The notes under the pieces: generated by a model
Database searches by the model: none
Told to the model about the DNA's origin: nothing
The model's input: the letters and a program-made list of their open reading frames with translations, nothing else
NCBI RefSeq assembly: GCF_004137795.1
Contig: NZ_NWTM01000004.1
Coordinates: 1-64,000 of the forward strand
Source: Pectobacterium zantedeschiae
GTDB taxonomy: Bacteria; Pseudomonadota; Gammaproteobacteria; Enterobacterales; Enterobacteriaceae
Length of the DNA: 64,000 nucleotides
Direction of reading: 5' to 3'
Part shown: positions 50,985-59,863 of the stretch, one piece after another
How the letters are laid out: the number at the start of each line of letters is the position of its first letter
How positions within the stretch are numbered: position 1 is the stretch's first letter
Position numbers and translations under genes: made by a program

Positions 50985-52349
50985 ATGGCATCACATCTTA
51001 TTGATTTTCTTCTTATAGGGAATAATTTTGGCACGCCTGAAATGCGCGGCGTCTGGTCCGAGCATAACCGCCTGACTAAGCAGGTTGAAGTTGAGGTTGC
51101 CCTGGCGCTTGCCGAGGGTGAACTGGGTGTCATTCCGCTGGATGCGGCAAAAACCATTGCAGAAAACGCTGACGCAAGCGCGCTTAACGTTGAAGAGATT
51201 GCAAAAGATGCAGCACGCATGAAGCACTCTCTGATGCCGACGATTGCCGCGATTCAGAAACAGTGTGGCGCGGCGGGTGAGTTTATTCACTACGGCGTGA
51301 CCACGCAGGACATCGTTGATACCGCGACAGTGTTACAGCTGAAACAATCTTTTGATATTGTCGTCAGAGATACACAACTGCTGGCCGTTGAACTGAAACG
51401 TTTGGCGAAGAAATATCAACACACGCTGATGGCTGGCCGTACCCACGGCATGCAAGCGCTGCCCACCACGTTTGGCTTCAAGCTGGCCGTTTGGCTGGAT
51501 GAGTTTATCCGTCACCTCGAACGTCTGGGTGAAATCAAAGAGCGTGTTTTGGTCGGCAACATCAACGGTGCTATTTGCACTTATGCCTCTTTTGGAGAGC
51601 AAGGGCCAGAAATCGAGCGTCTGACGCTGGATAAACTGGGGCTGAATACACCGAATATCGGCTGGCAGTCCGCCCGCGATCGCTTCTCCGAATATGCATC
51701 CGTTACGGTTCTGATCAGCGGTACGCTGGGCAAAATCGGTAACGAGCTGTACAACCTGATGCGCACCGAGATTAACGAAATCGAAGAGCCGTTCTCTGAA
51801 GGGAAAATCGGTTCTACCACGATGCCGCACAAACGTAACCCTGCCGCGCTGGAAGGGCTGGCGAGCCTGACAGCACCGCTGTTCAAGAGCGCCGCGCTGA
51901 TTCATGAATCCATGAAAGTTGAGCACGAGCGTGATGCGATGAGCTGGCGTGCCGAATGGATTGCACTGCCGGAAATCAACATCTATCTATCTGCCCAGCT
52001 TCAGAATGCGCTTGGTATTCTGCGTGGGATGTCCGTCAACGAGAAGCAGATGCTAGCGAACCTCGATCTGCAAAATGGTCTGTTGTTATCCGAGAAAGTG
52101 ATGTTCGAGATTGGTAAACGCCTCGGTAAGCAGACTGCTCACCATCTGGTTTACGAATGCTCTATGCAGGCATTCGAGCAGAATCAGTCCTTTAAATCGG
52201 TGTTGCTGGCTCATCCAGTGCTTTCTGAACAGGTAACTGCCACCGATCTGGACGAATGGCTGAATCCGGCTAACTATGTTGGCAGCGCGCCACAGAAGGT
52301 TGATGACGTGATTCGCTATGCAGATAACTCCGGTCTGCTGCCAGCATAA
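50985..52349 (+). CDS. Fumarase/aspartase-superfamily lyase (S-(2-succino)cysteine lyase candidate)
   Basis: 454-aa member of the adenylosuccinate lyase/argininosuccinate lyase/CMLE superfamily. All three conserved regions are present: HYGVTTQDIVDT from His102, GRTHGMQALPTTFG from Gly151, and the signature loop GSTTMPHKRNP at 276-286. These enzymes eliminate fumarate from succinyl adducts. It could be mistaken for PurB, but the operon contains an acetyltransferase, an amino-acid importer and an M20 deacylase rather than purine genes. That context fits a lyase releasing fumarate and an amino acid or thiol. The exact substrate is an inference. Confidence 0.82.
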   Translation: MASHLIDFLLIGNNFGTPEMRGVWSEHNRLTKQVEVEVALALAEGELGVIPLDAAKTIAENADASALNVEEIAKDAARMKHSLMPTIAAIQKQCGAAGEFIHYGVTTQDIVDTATVLQLKQSFDIVVRDTQLLAVELKRLAKKYQHTLMAGRTHGMQALPTTFGFKLAVWLDEFIRHLERLGEIKERVLVGNINGAICTYASFGEQGPEIERLTLDKLGLNTPNIGWQSARDRFSEYASVTVLISGTLGKIGNELYNLMRTEINEIEEPFSEGKIGSTTMPHKRNPAALEGLASLTAPLFKSAALIHESMKVEHERDAMSWRAEWIALPEINIYLSAQLQNALGILRGMSVNEKQMLANLDLQNGLLLSEKVMFEIGKRLGKQTAHHLVYECSMQAFEQNQSFKSVLLAHPVLSEQVTATDLDEWLNPANYVGSAPQKVDDVIRYADNSGLLPA

Positions 52350-52358
52350 GGTGAAACC

Positions 52359-52901
52359 ATGAGTATCGTATTTCGTCAGGCTACGCTTGCGGATGATGAA
52401 ACTTTTCTGGCGCTGGCGCTGGCCGCATTTGAGCCTATTCGCCAGTTGGGCATCAATTTTGCCGCCGCCCATGCAGATATCGACATGGTGCGAGCGCATA
52501 TCGCCTCGCACGGCGTTTATGTGATGGAAAAAAGCGGGGAGATGGTGTCGTCATTTACCATCCGCTATCCGTGGGGGCCAGAGCCGGGCCCGTTCGGTCT
52601 ACCGCATCTGGGCTGGTTTGCGACGCACCCCGGCTATAAAAAGCAGGGATTGGGTAAGCAAATGATGGGCTGGCTTGAAGAAGAAATTCTGATTACCCAG
52701 CTCAAAGCGCCTGCCGTGTCGCTTGGCACCGCGCAAAACCACCCGTGGCTGATTGAGATGTACAGAAATTATGGTTTCAAGGAAGTCGGGCAGACGAATC
52801 TGGGAAAAGGACACCTGACAATCTGGATGGAAAAAATCCTTGATAACCAATTGTATGACCAGTGGAAAGATAAAAATTCAAAAAGAGAGGCAGTAAAATG
52901 A
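52359..52901 (+). CDS. GNAT N-acetyltransferase (YxeL-like by context)
   Basis: 180-aa GNAT protein; acetyl-CoA motif A is THPGYKKQGLGKQMMGW (about residues 89-105) and motif B is near LIEMYRNYGFKEVG. It starts nine nt after the lyase stop with an AAGGTG ribosome site, and overlaps the next gene by four nt. By analogy to the B. subtilis yxe/ytm pathways it would N-acetylate the imported or released amino acid, and the M20 enzyme encoded downstream would remove the acetyl group. Confidence 0.82.
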   Translation: MSIVFRQATLADDETFLALALAAFEPIRQLGINFAAAHADIDMVRAHIASHGVYVMEKSGEMVSSFTIRYPWGPEPGPFGLPHLGWFATHPGYKKQGLGKQMMGWLEEEILITQLKAPAVSLGTAQNHPWLIEMYRNYGFKEVGQTNLGKGHLTIWMEKILDNQLYDQWKDKNSKREAVK

Positions 52902-53689
52902 TGAAAAAAGTAACGTTGTCTGTTTTGGCGCTGACGACCGCCTTTCTTGTTGCCGGCTGTGATTCTGGGAAGAGCGGCACCGAACAGGAAAAAGTATTGA
53001 AAGTGGGTTCAACGGGTCAAAGTTATCCAAGTGGTTTCAAGCAAGATAACAAGCTGGTCGGGTTTGACGTTGAAGTCACGGAAGCTATCGCGAAAGATCT
53101 GAACTACAAAGTTGAATGGGTTACTGCCGATTTCAGCGGCCTAATGGGGCAATTGGAAGCGAAAAAGCTGGATACCGTAGCTAACGTGGTAGCAATTACC
53201 CCAGCGCGTCAGGAAAAATACAATTTCGCCCAGCCGTACAGCTTCTACGGTAGCCAGATTGTGACGCACAAAGATAACACGGACATTAATACATTGGCCG
53301 ACCTGAAAGGGAAGACGGTTGCTGGGGTTCTGGGTTCTAACCACGTTAACAACCTGAAAAAAGCCTTTGCCGATGGCAGCGTAAACATCCGTACTTATGA
53401 AACACGCGATGGCGCGATGAACGATGCGCTGTCTAAACGCGTTGAAGGCTACGTGAATTCACGTCCGATCCTGTTAGCAGAGATCAATAAGCGTAACCTG
53501 CCGTTCAAGCTGGTTGGTGAACCGCTGGTGATTGAAGAAGTCAGCTTCCCGTTCCATAAGGACGAGAAGGGCGATGCGCTGCGTAAACAGTTCGATGCAC
53601 AATTGACGAAAATGCGTGAAGATGGACGTCTGAAATCTATCTCCGAAAAATATTTTGGCGAAGACATCACGGTATCACCGGCTAAATAA
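52898..53689 (+). CDS. Amino-acid ABC transporter substrate-binding lipoprotein
   Basis: 263-aa SBP_bac_3 family binding protein. A lipobox LVAGC with Cys21 shows it is lipid-anchored. It carries the family segment GFDVEVTEAIAKDLNYKVEWV and later LKGKTVAGVLGSN. Such proteins bind polar amino acids, cystine or related compounds. ATG 52898 overlaps the acetyltransferase stop (ATGA); ATG 52901 is an alternative. Confidence 0.87.
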   Translation: MMKKVTLSVLALTTAFLVAGCDSGKSGTEQEKVLKVGSTGQSYPSGFKQDNKLVGFDVEVTEAIAKDLNYKVEWVTADFSGLMGQLEAKKLDTVANVVAITPARQEKYNFAQPYSFYGSQIVTHKDNTDINTLADLKGKTVAGVLGSNHVNNLKKAFADGSVNIRTYETRDGAMNDALSKRVEGYVNSRPILLAEINKRNLPFKLVGEPLVIEEVSFPFHKDEKGDALRKQFDAQLTKMREDGRLKSISEKYFGEDITVSPAK

Positions 53690-53762
53690 CCTCACGCCGT
53701 CATTCTGGCTGAGTCGTCATGTAGCCAGATGATTCGTTATAAAGCCAATAGTCATAACCCTG

Positions 53763-53790
53763 TTCCACCGGCGCAATATGGCCGGTGGAA
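53763..53790 (+). promoter_or_regulatory. Hairpin over the permease ribosome site
   Basis: A perfect 10-bp stem TTCCACCGGC / GCCGGTGGAA with an 8-nt loop. The 3' arm contains the GGTGGAA that would be the ribosome site of the permease gene, so the hairpin should reduce translation of the membrane component relative to the abundant binding protein. A matching arrangement occurs at 59817-59849 in the opposite operon. Confidence 0.7.
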
Positions 53791-53796
53791 GCATTA

Positions 53797-54480
53797 ATGG
53801 TATTACTTATGAATATCGATCTTGCCTACCTGTTAAAGGTCTTTCCCCAGGTATTAATGTATTTGCCGACCACGCTGTTCCTTGCCGTGGTGTCGATGTT
53901 TTTTGCTATGGTTCTCGGCCTTATCCTGGCGTTAGTCCGTGAAAGCAAGATCGTCGTCGTGGTAAAAATCGTTGAACTGTATATCTCGCTGTTTCGCGGC
54001 ATTCCGTCGCTGGTTCAGCTGTTTATCATCTACTTCGGCTTGCCGCAGCTATTTCCTGGCTTGTCCAATCTGGATGCGATGACGGCCGCGATTATCGGCT
54101 TTAGCTTGAAAACCTCCGCCTATATGGCTGAGATTTTCCGTGCGGGCCTGGCCTCGGTGGATTTCGGCCAGACAGAAGCGGGCCTGTCCATTGGCATGAG
54201 CAAAGCGCAGGTCTATCGTCGCATCGTGTTGCCTCAGGCCATGCTGAATGCGCTGCCAGCAACGGGGAACACCTTCATTTCCCTGATTAAAGATACCTCG
54301 GTGGCTTTTGCGCTGGGTGTCTCCGAACTGTTCGCGGAAGGCAAGATGATTGCCGCTGAATCTCTGCGTTTCTTCGAGACATTCCTGGTTGTGGGGCTGA
54401 TTTACTGGATGGTGATTGTGGTTTACGCCTGGCTGCAAAAACAGCTTGAGAAGAAACTGAATCACTCGCTACAGCGATAA
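53797..54480 (+). CDS. Amino-acid ABC transporter permease
   Basis: About 227-aa permease of the HisM/GlnP type with the EAA-like loop (EAGLSIGMSKAQVYRRIVLPQA) that contacts the ATPase, and around five hydrophobic segments. The frame runs from GTG 53785, but ATG 53797 has GGA eight nt upstream; ATG 53809 is also possible. It works with the binding protein and ATPase on either side. Confidence 0.86.
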   Translation: MVLLMNIDLAYLLKVFPQVLMYLPTTLFLAVVSMFFAMVLGLILALVRESKIVVVVKIVELYISLFRGIPSLVQLFIIYFGLPQLFPGLSNLDAMTAAIIGFSLKTSAYMAEIFRAGLASVDFGQTEAGLSIGMSKAQVYRRIVLPQAMLNALPATGNTFISLIKDTSVAFALGVSELFAEGKMIAAESLRFFETFLVVGLIYWMVIVVYAWLQKQLEKKLNHSLQR

Positions 54481-54489
54481 GGGGCTGAC

Positions 54490-55251
54490 ATGATCAGTGT
54501 AAAGAATCTTTCTAAACGCTTTGGCGATCAGGTGGTGTTGGACAACATTAGTCTGGATATCGCGAAAGGCGAAGTGGTTGCCATCATCGGCCCATCCGGT
54601 TCGGGTAAGTCCACGCTGCTGCGCTGTCTGAACCTGCTGGAAACGCCGGAGTCGGGCACAATCGAAATTGGTGAACAAACGCTGGATACGCGCCGCTATT
54701 CCTCCAAAGAGGCTTACGCGCTGCGCCGTCAGACGGCGATGGTGTTCCAGAGTTACAACCTGTTTAAGAACAAGACGGCGCTGGAGAATGTCACGGAAGC
54801 GTTGATTGTCGTGAAAAAAATGCCGAAGAAGCAGGCGGATGAAATCGGTCTGGCGCTGCTGGAGCAGGTTGGTCTGCTGCCGCAAGCGGCACAGTATCCG
54901 GTGACGTTGTCCGGTGGGCAGCAGCAGCGCGTGAGTATTGCACGTGCGCTGGCGGTAGATCCGAAAGCCATTTTGTTTGATGAACCGACCTCGGCGCTGG
55001 ACCCAGAAAGGGTACACGAAGTGCTTCAGGTGATTCAGAAGCTGGCAAAAAACGACACCACGATGGTGATTGTCACCCATGAAATGCAGTTTGCGAAAGA
55101 AGTGGCTGACCGAGTGATCTTCATGGCGGATGGTCATATCGTTGAGGAAGGTCCAGCGGAGCAGGTGATTAGCTTCTCGGACAACCCGCAAACCCAGCGT
55201 TTCCTGCGTCAGTTGACCAAGCTGCCTGAGCCGCTTGAGTACGATATTTAA
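54490..55251 (+). CDS. Amino-acid ABC transporter ATP-binding protein
   Basis: 253-aa ATPase with Walker [10 protein letters not shown], signature [15 protein letters not shown], Walker [14 protein letters not shown] and the H-loop in VTHEMQFAKEV. Polar amino-acid (GlnQ/HisP/YxeO) class. It starts nine nt after the permease and completes a three-component importer. Confidence 0.93.
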   Translation: MISVKNLSKRFGDQVVLDNISLDIAKGEVVAIIGPSGSGKSTLLRCLNLLETPESGTIEIGEQTLDTRRYSSKEAYALRRQTAMVFQSYNLFKNKTALENVTEALIVVKKMPKKQADEIGLALLEQVGLLPQAAQYPVTLSGGQQQRVSIARALAVDPKAILFDEPTSALDPERVHEVLQVIQKLAKNDTTMVIVTHEMQFAKEVADRVIFMADGHIVEEGPAEQVISFSDNPQTQRFLRQLTKLPEPLEYDI

Positions 55252-55328
55252 CGCACACGTAGACACACCTGCACGCCTGAACAAGGCCGCCCTGCCAGAC
55301 GGGGCACGATAATGTGGAGTAAGAATTG

Positions 55329-56486
55329 ATGAGAACAGCACCTCAGCACGAGCCTCTGGCTCAGTTTATTCAGGCGTTTCGCCACGATTTACATCGCAAT
55401 CCTGAACTGTCGAATCAGGAATTCGAAACGACGAAAAAGATTCGTGCGGTATTGGAAAAAGAAGGGATTCGCGTCCTCGATCTGCCGTTGAAAACCGGTC
55501 TGGTCGCAGAAGTCGGTGGCCTACAGGATGGCCCACTGGTCGTGGTCCGTTCGGACATTGATGCCTTGCCGATTGAAGAAGAATCTGGCGTAGAATTCAC
55601 GTCGCTCAACAAAGGCGTGATGCATGCCTGCGGTCATGATTTTCACTCTTCTGCTGCGCTGGGCGCGGCGATTCTGCTGAAGAAGATCGAACCTGAGCTG
55701 AAAGGCACGGTGCGGATTTTGTTCCAGGCAGCTGAAGAAACAGGGCTGGGTGCGCCGGAAGTGATTGCTGTCGGCGCATTGGACAATGCGGTAGCGATTT
55801 TCGGTATCCATAACGATCCGACGCTACCCGTTGGCGTCATCGGTGGGAAAGACGGCGCGTTAACGGCGGGTGTTGACCGTTTTGAGATCAAGATTGCGGC
55901 GAAAGGCTGTCACGCGGCGAAACCGCATGAAGGTAACGATCCGATTATCATTCTGGGTCAGTTGATTTCTGCGGTGCAAACCATCATCAGCCGCACGGTG
56001 TCGTCCGACAATAATGCGGTGGTGTCGATTACTCAGGTTCATAGCGGCAGCACCTGGAACGTTATTCCCGATACGGCGTATGTCGAAGGCACGGTCAGAA
56101 CGTTTAATCAGGACGCGCGTGATTTGATTGAGCAGCGTTTCCGCCAGATTGTTTCAGGTATCGCCAGCACCTTTGGCGCGGAAATTGAGTTCCTGTGGCA
56201 CGCAGGGCCGCCATCGGTGATCAACACGCCAGAGTGGGTTGAGTTTGCACTGAACGTGGCAAGTGACGAAGGCTTTGAAGCGCGCCGTGTGGAAGCCAGC
56301 CCGATTGGTGAAGACTTCGCGTTCTATCAGCAGAAACTGCCGGGTACGTTCATGATGGTCGGTTCTGGTGGCCCCTATGCGCTGCACCACCCGAAATTCC
56401 GCGTTGACGACAGCGCGCTGTTCCCGACCGCACACTATCTGTATCAGGTCGCGAAACAGAGCTTAGAGCAGCTATCCTCTCGCTAA
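55329..56486 (+). CDS. M20 family amidohydrolase (N-deacylase, YxeP-like by context)
   Basis: 385-aa metallopeptidase-family hydrolase (M20D amidohydrolase). Metal and catalytic residues are visible in HACGHDFHSS (His99-Asp104) and AAEETG with Glu136/Glu137, and a dimerisation domain follows (GCHAAKPHEG). Such enzymes remove acetyl or other acyl groups from amino acids. TTG 55326 immediately before ATG 55329 has better spacing to GGAG, so the start could be either. It is the last gene of the plus-strand operon. Confidence 0.88.
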   Translation: MRTAPQHEPLAQFIQAFRHDLHRNPELSNQEFETTKKIRAVLEKEGIRVLDLPLKTGLVAEVGGLQDGPLVVVRSDIDALPIEEESGVEFTSLNKGVMHACGHDFHSSAALGAAILLKKIEPELKGTVRILFQAAEETGLGAPEVIAVGALDNAVAIFGIHNDPTLPVGVIGGKDGALTAGVDRFEIKIAAKGCHAAKPHEGNDPIIILGQLISAVQTIISRTVSSDNNAVVSITQVHSGSTWNVIPDTAYVEGTVRTFNQDARDLIEQRFRQIVSGIASTFGAEIEFLWHAGPPSVINTPEWVEFALNVASDEGFEARRVEASPIGEDFAFYQQKLPGTFMMVGSGGPYALHHPKFRVDDSALFPTAHYLYQVAKQSLEQLSSR

Positions 56487-56507
56487 GTTTTTCTGTTAAA
56501 GAATGCA

Positions 56508-56538
56508 ATCCGCGCCAGTTTTTCGGCGCGGATATTTT
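56508..56538. terminator. Terminator between the convergent operons
   Basis: A 9-bp stem ATCCGCGCC / GGCGCGGAT followed by ATTTT on the plus strand. It ends the lyase operon and lies just beyond aapP of the opposing operon. Confidence 0.8.
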
Positions 56539-56551
56539 CCCTTTCTCGTCT

Positions 56552-57352
56552 TTAGTGGCTTAGAATCTGATCCAGGAACTGGCGCGTGCGCGGATGTGAT
56601 GGCGTGTTGAAGAAGTCCTGCGGCGGTGCAGATTCCACAATGCTACCGTCGGCCATCAGAATGACCTTGTCAGCGACTGTCTTGGCAAAACCCATTTCAT
56701 GGGTAACGACAATCATCGTCATACCGGATTCCGCCAGATCGAGCATCACATCGAGTACCTCTTTAATCATCTCAGGATCCAGCGCAGAAGTCGGTTCATC
56801 AAACAGCATGATTTCCGGCTGCATACACAGCGCCCGAGCAATCGCCACGCGCTGCTGCTGGCCGCCAGAGAGCTGTAGCGGGAATTTATGTGCCTGATTG
56901 GCGATATGCACTTTTTCCAGATAGTGCATTGCTAAATCGATGGCCTCCTGCTTCTTACGCTGCTTGACCAGTGTCGGGCCAATCGTCAGGTTATCCAGTA
57001 CGCTCAGGTGGGGAAACAAATTGAACTGCTGGAACAGCATACCGATGCCGGAGCGTACGCGGTTGATGTTCTTGATGTTGTCATTGACCTCAATGCCGTT
57101 CACGCGTATGTGTCCGCTATGGTGCTCTTCCAGTCTGTTAATGCAGCGGATGAGCGTGGATTTACCGGAGCCTGAGGGGCCGCAAATTACCACGCGCTCG
57201 CCTTTCTGCACGTTAAGCGTCACGTTATTCAGCGCCTGAAACGCGCCATACCATTTGCTGACAGCGTCGATCTCAATGATGACGTTATTGTCTGTAACTA
57301 CATTTCCTGTAACTACATGGCTTGTAACTAAAGTGTCTGTGGCTAAGCTCAT
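56552..57352 (-). CDS. aapP: General L-amino acid ABC transporter ATP-binding protein AapP
   Basis: 266-aa ATPase with [24 protein letters not shown] and [14 protein letters not shown]. The usual AapP core starts near [13 protein letters not shown]; here it is preceded by about 25 residues encoded by four 15-bp tandem repeats beginning at the ATG (57293-57352), giving [20 protein letters not shown]. The last gene of the aapJQMP set, 42 nt after aapM. Confidence 0.93.
   Translation of the reverse strand: MSLATDTLVTSHVVTGNVVTDNNVIIEIDAVSKWYGAFQALNNVTLNVQKGERVVICGPSGSGKSTLIRCINRLEEHHSGHIRVNGIEVNDNIKNINRVRSGIGMLFQQFNLFPHLSVLDNLTIGPTLVKQRKKQEAIDLAMHYLEKVHIANQAHKFPLQLSGGQQQRVAIARALCMQPEIMLFDEPTSALDPEMIKEVLDVMLDLAESGMTMIVVTHEMGFAKTVADKVILMADGSIVESAPPQDFFNTPSHPRTRQFLDQILSH
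57293..57352. repeat. 15-bp x 4 tandem repeat in the aapP 5' end
   Basis: Four exact-period units (57293-57307, 57308-57322, 57323-57337, 57338-57352), each starting TGTAACTA or TGTGGCTA on the plus strand. They encode the N-terminal five-residue repeats of AapP. Because the unit is a multiple of three, copy number can change without a frameshift. Confidence 0.93.
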
Positions 57353-57394
57353 GATAAAAAAGCTCCTGTCGGTGTTTTCATCAACGGCTATCGC

Positions 57395-58504
57395 TTAACC
57401 GTGATACGTTTCTGGATTACGACTGGCATCGATGCGTTTTTCTACCCACAGCGCGTAGCGTGAGAGCAAGAAACCAAACAGCAGATAGATAGCCGAGATA
57501 AAAATATAGGTTTCAATGTAATAGCGCCGCCATAGCGGGTCCTGCATCACCGAGCTGGTGGCGGTGAGGATGTCGAACAGTCCGATAATGATGACGAACG
57601 AGGTGTTCTTCATCGCGGCGATAATATGGTTGGTCATGGCGGGCAGGCAGATGCGCAGTGCCTGCGGCAGGATGATTTTGGTCGTTGTATGCCAATAACT
57701 GAGATTGAGCGCCATCGCCGCTTCATATTGTCCGCGCGGGACGGACTGTAAACCGCCGCGAATGACCTCGGCCTGATAGCAGGCGAAAAACAGCGCGATA
57801 CCGATAATGATACGCAGCAGCTTGTTGATTTCTATGCCTGCGGGCAGGAACAGTGGAAATACATTAACGGCAACGAACAGGATTGTGATGAGCGGTACGC
57901 CGCGCAGGCCTTCGATAAAAATAACCGACAGACCGCGTAGAAAAGGCAGCGGCGAGCGCCGCCCTAGCGCCAGTAAAACTGAAACGGGCATGCCGATAAT
58001 GACGGTGCCACTAAACAGCAGAATCGTTAGCGGCAGGCCACCCCATTCGCTGGAAGGCACGTAAGATAAGCCAAGCACGCCACCGGACATCAGGATAGCA
58101 ATGCCGACTACCGCGACGATCCACAGCGGTAAGAGGATGCGCGAATGCCAGAAACGGGGCATCAGCGATAGACCGAGAGCCAGAAACCAGATCCCCATCG
58201 CCAACACCAGACGCCAATGTTCATCGTAAGGATAAAGACCAAACAAAATGGGGCGATGTTTTTCTACGATTACCGCCCAGCAGGCACCCGCCGCCGCACG
58301 GCAGACATCCGGGTCAGTGGTGTACCACACGGCATTGAGGATGCCCCAGTGCAGCAGTTTATTGCCAACATTCCACATCAGCACCGCCAGTAATAGCGTG
58401 AGCACAGTTTGCGGCACGCTGCTGAACAGGTGACGACGCAGCCACAGCAGCGGCGTGCGTAGGCGGTTGGGGACGGCGGAGAGTGACAGTGCTGGAAATA
58501 ACAT
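57395..58504 (-). CDS. aapM: General L-amino acid ABC transporter permease AapM
   Basis: 369-aa permease of the HisM family with the long N-terminal part typical of AapM. The conserved loop is EAAMALNLSYWHTTTKIILP. Several hydrophobic segments are visible. ATG 58504 has GGAG six nt upstream, and is 10 nt after the aapQ stop. Confidence 0.93.
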   Translation of the reverse strand: MLFPALSLSAVPNRLRTPLLWLRRHLFSSVPQTVLTLLLAVLMWNVGNKLLHWGILNAVWYTTDPDVCRAAAGACWAVIVEKHRPILFGLYPYDEHWRLVLAMGIWFLALGLSLMPRFWHSRILLPLWIVAVVGIAILMSGGVLGLSYVPSSEWGGLPLTILLFSGTVIIGMPVSVLLALGRRSPLPFLRGLSVIFIEGLRGVPLITILFVAVNVFPLFLPAGIEINKLLRIIIGIALFFACYQAEVIRGGLQSVPRGQYEAAMALNLSYWHTTTKIILPQALRICLPAMTNHIIAAMKNTSFVIIIGLFDILTATSSVMQDPLWRRYYIETYIFISAIYLLFGFLLSRYALWVEKRIDASRNPETYHG

Positions 58505-58514
58505 TCAGTGCTCC

Positions 58515-59738
58515 TCAACGCTCTTTGATGGCGACGGCGCGGTTAAACAGGTTCATCAGCAGCGATGTCACGATACTGACGGTCAGGTAAACCACCATCA
58601 TGATGGCAATGACTTCGAGCGCCTGACCGGTTTGATTCATCAACGTGTTACTGATGTTTGCCAGTTCTGGGTAGCCGACCACGACCGCGATCGAGCTGTT
58701 TTTCGACAGGCTGACATACTGGCTGGTCAGTGGCGGAACGATGACACGCATGGCCTGTGGAATGATGATGTGGCGCATCATGTGCCAGGGGGAAAAAGAC
58801 AGCGCGCGTGCCGCTTCCAACTGACATTTGGGGATAGATTGAATCCCTGCTCGCACGATTTCCGCGATAAACGCCGAAGAGTAGAGCGCAATACCGAGCA
58901 ACAGAGCAGTAAATTCAGGACTGACGGTAAAGCCGCCGCGAAAGTTAAAGCCGCGCAGGATTGGGCGATCAAGTTCTGCTGGTGCGCCGGAAAGCCACCA
59001 GACCAGCAGTGGTAACCCGATAAGTGCTAACAATGTCAGGCGGCCTGTAGGCAGAGAACGCCCTGCGTTTTCCCGCAGGTAGCGCGCCACGCGGTTCAGG
59101 ATCAGGCTAATCAGGACGGCAGCGAGTAGGGCGATGCCAGTCCATAGCCAGCCGTGATGCGCGGCGGGAATGGAAAAAGACAGCCCGCGATTGGTCAGAA
59201 AGCCCAAACTGCCAAGCTCAATAGCGTCGCGTGGTGAAGGCAGGTTACGGATGACCACCGACCAGAAAATCACCTGCAAGATCACCGGGATGTTACGCAT
59301 CATTTCGATGTATCCCCCAGCGAGCCGCGCCAGCAGCCAGTTGCGCGAGACACGAGCTATTCCGACTGAGAAACCCAGCAGGGTGGCAAGCACGATGCCG
59401 CATAGCGTAACGTAGAGGGTATTCAGTAATCCGACGCCAAGTGCACGTAGGTAGCTGTCACGTGGGGTAAAAGCGATGAGCTTCTCGCCAATTTCGAACT
59501 GTGCAGTGTGATCGAGAAAACCGAAGCCGGTGGCAATGTTTTGCGATCGCAAGTTTTCGACCACATTGGCGTACAACCAGTAGCTGAACGTGACGATCAG
59601 AAGGCCGAGCAGGCACTGATAAATCCAGGCGCGCAGGGACTTGCTGTCAAACGCGTTTAGCAGACGGTGCGAATGAGATGGCGTTTCCGACCACGGTGTT
59701 GCTGAGGTTGGCAGTAGCGTCTTGTCTGGTGATTTCAT
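58515..59738 (-). CDS. aapQ: General L-amino acid ABC transporter permease AapQ
   Basis: 407-aa inner-membrane permease; conserved loop EAARALSFSPWHMMRHIIIPQA and a characteristic N-terminal section (FGFLDHTAQFEIGEKLIAF). It pairs with AapM. Confidence 0.93.
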   Translation of the reverse strand: MKSPDKTLLPTSATPWSETPSHSHRLLNAFDSKSLRAWIYQCLLGLLIVTFSYWLYANVVENLRSQNIATGFGFLDHTAQFEIGEKLIAFTPRDSYLRALGVGLLNTLYVTLCGIVLATLLGFSVGIARVSRNWLLARLAGGYIEMMRNIPVILQVIFWSVVIRNLPSPRDAIELGSLGFLTNRGLSFSIPAAHHGWLWTGIALLAAVLISLILNRVARYLRENAGRSLPTGRLTLLALIGLPLLVWWLSGAPAELDRPILRGFNFRGGFTVSPEFTALLLGIALYSSAFIAEIVRAGIQSIPKCQLEAARALSFSPWHMMRHIIIPQAMRVIVPPLTSQYVSLSKNSSIAVVVGYPELANISNTLMNQTGQALEVIAIMMVVYLTVSIVTSLLMNLFNRAVAIKER

Positions 59739-59816
59739 TACCGGCGGTCTTTTCTTCTGGTCATTACCGATTGCAGCGCGCTATCCGAGGGATATTGTGC
59801 GTGAATACGGTGATAT

Positions 59817-59849
59817 GGCGTCAGCCTGGATATTATCGAGGCTGACGCC
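59817..59849 (-). repeat. Stem-loop between aapJ and aapQ
   Basis: A perfect 10-bp stem GGCGTCAGCC / GGCTGACGCC with a 13-nt loop, directly after the binding-protein gene. Likely protects aapJ mRNA or limits readthrough into the permeases. Confidence 0.75.
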
Positions 59850-59863
59850 GATGGTTGGATGAA

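Noticed and set aside
50985-52349. Annotation as housekeeping PurB
   Set aside because: Superfamily signature is shared, but the operon holds transport, acetylation and deacylation genes and no purine genes.
58455-59015. 186-codon plus-strand frame inside aapM/aapQ
   Set aside because: Antisense shadow of a GC-rich permease pair. No family features.
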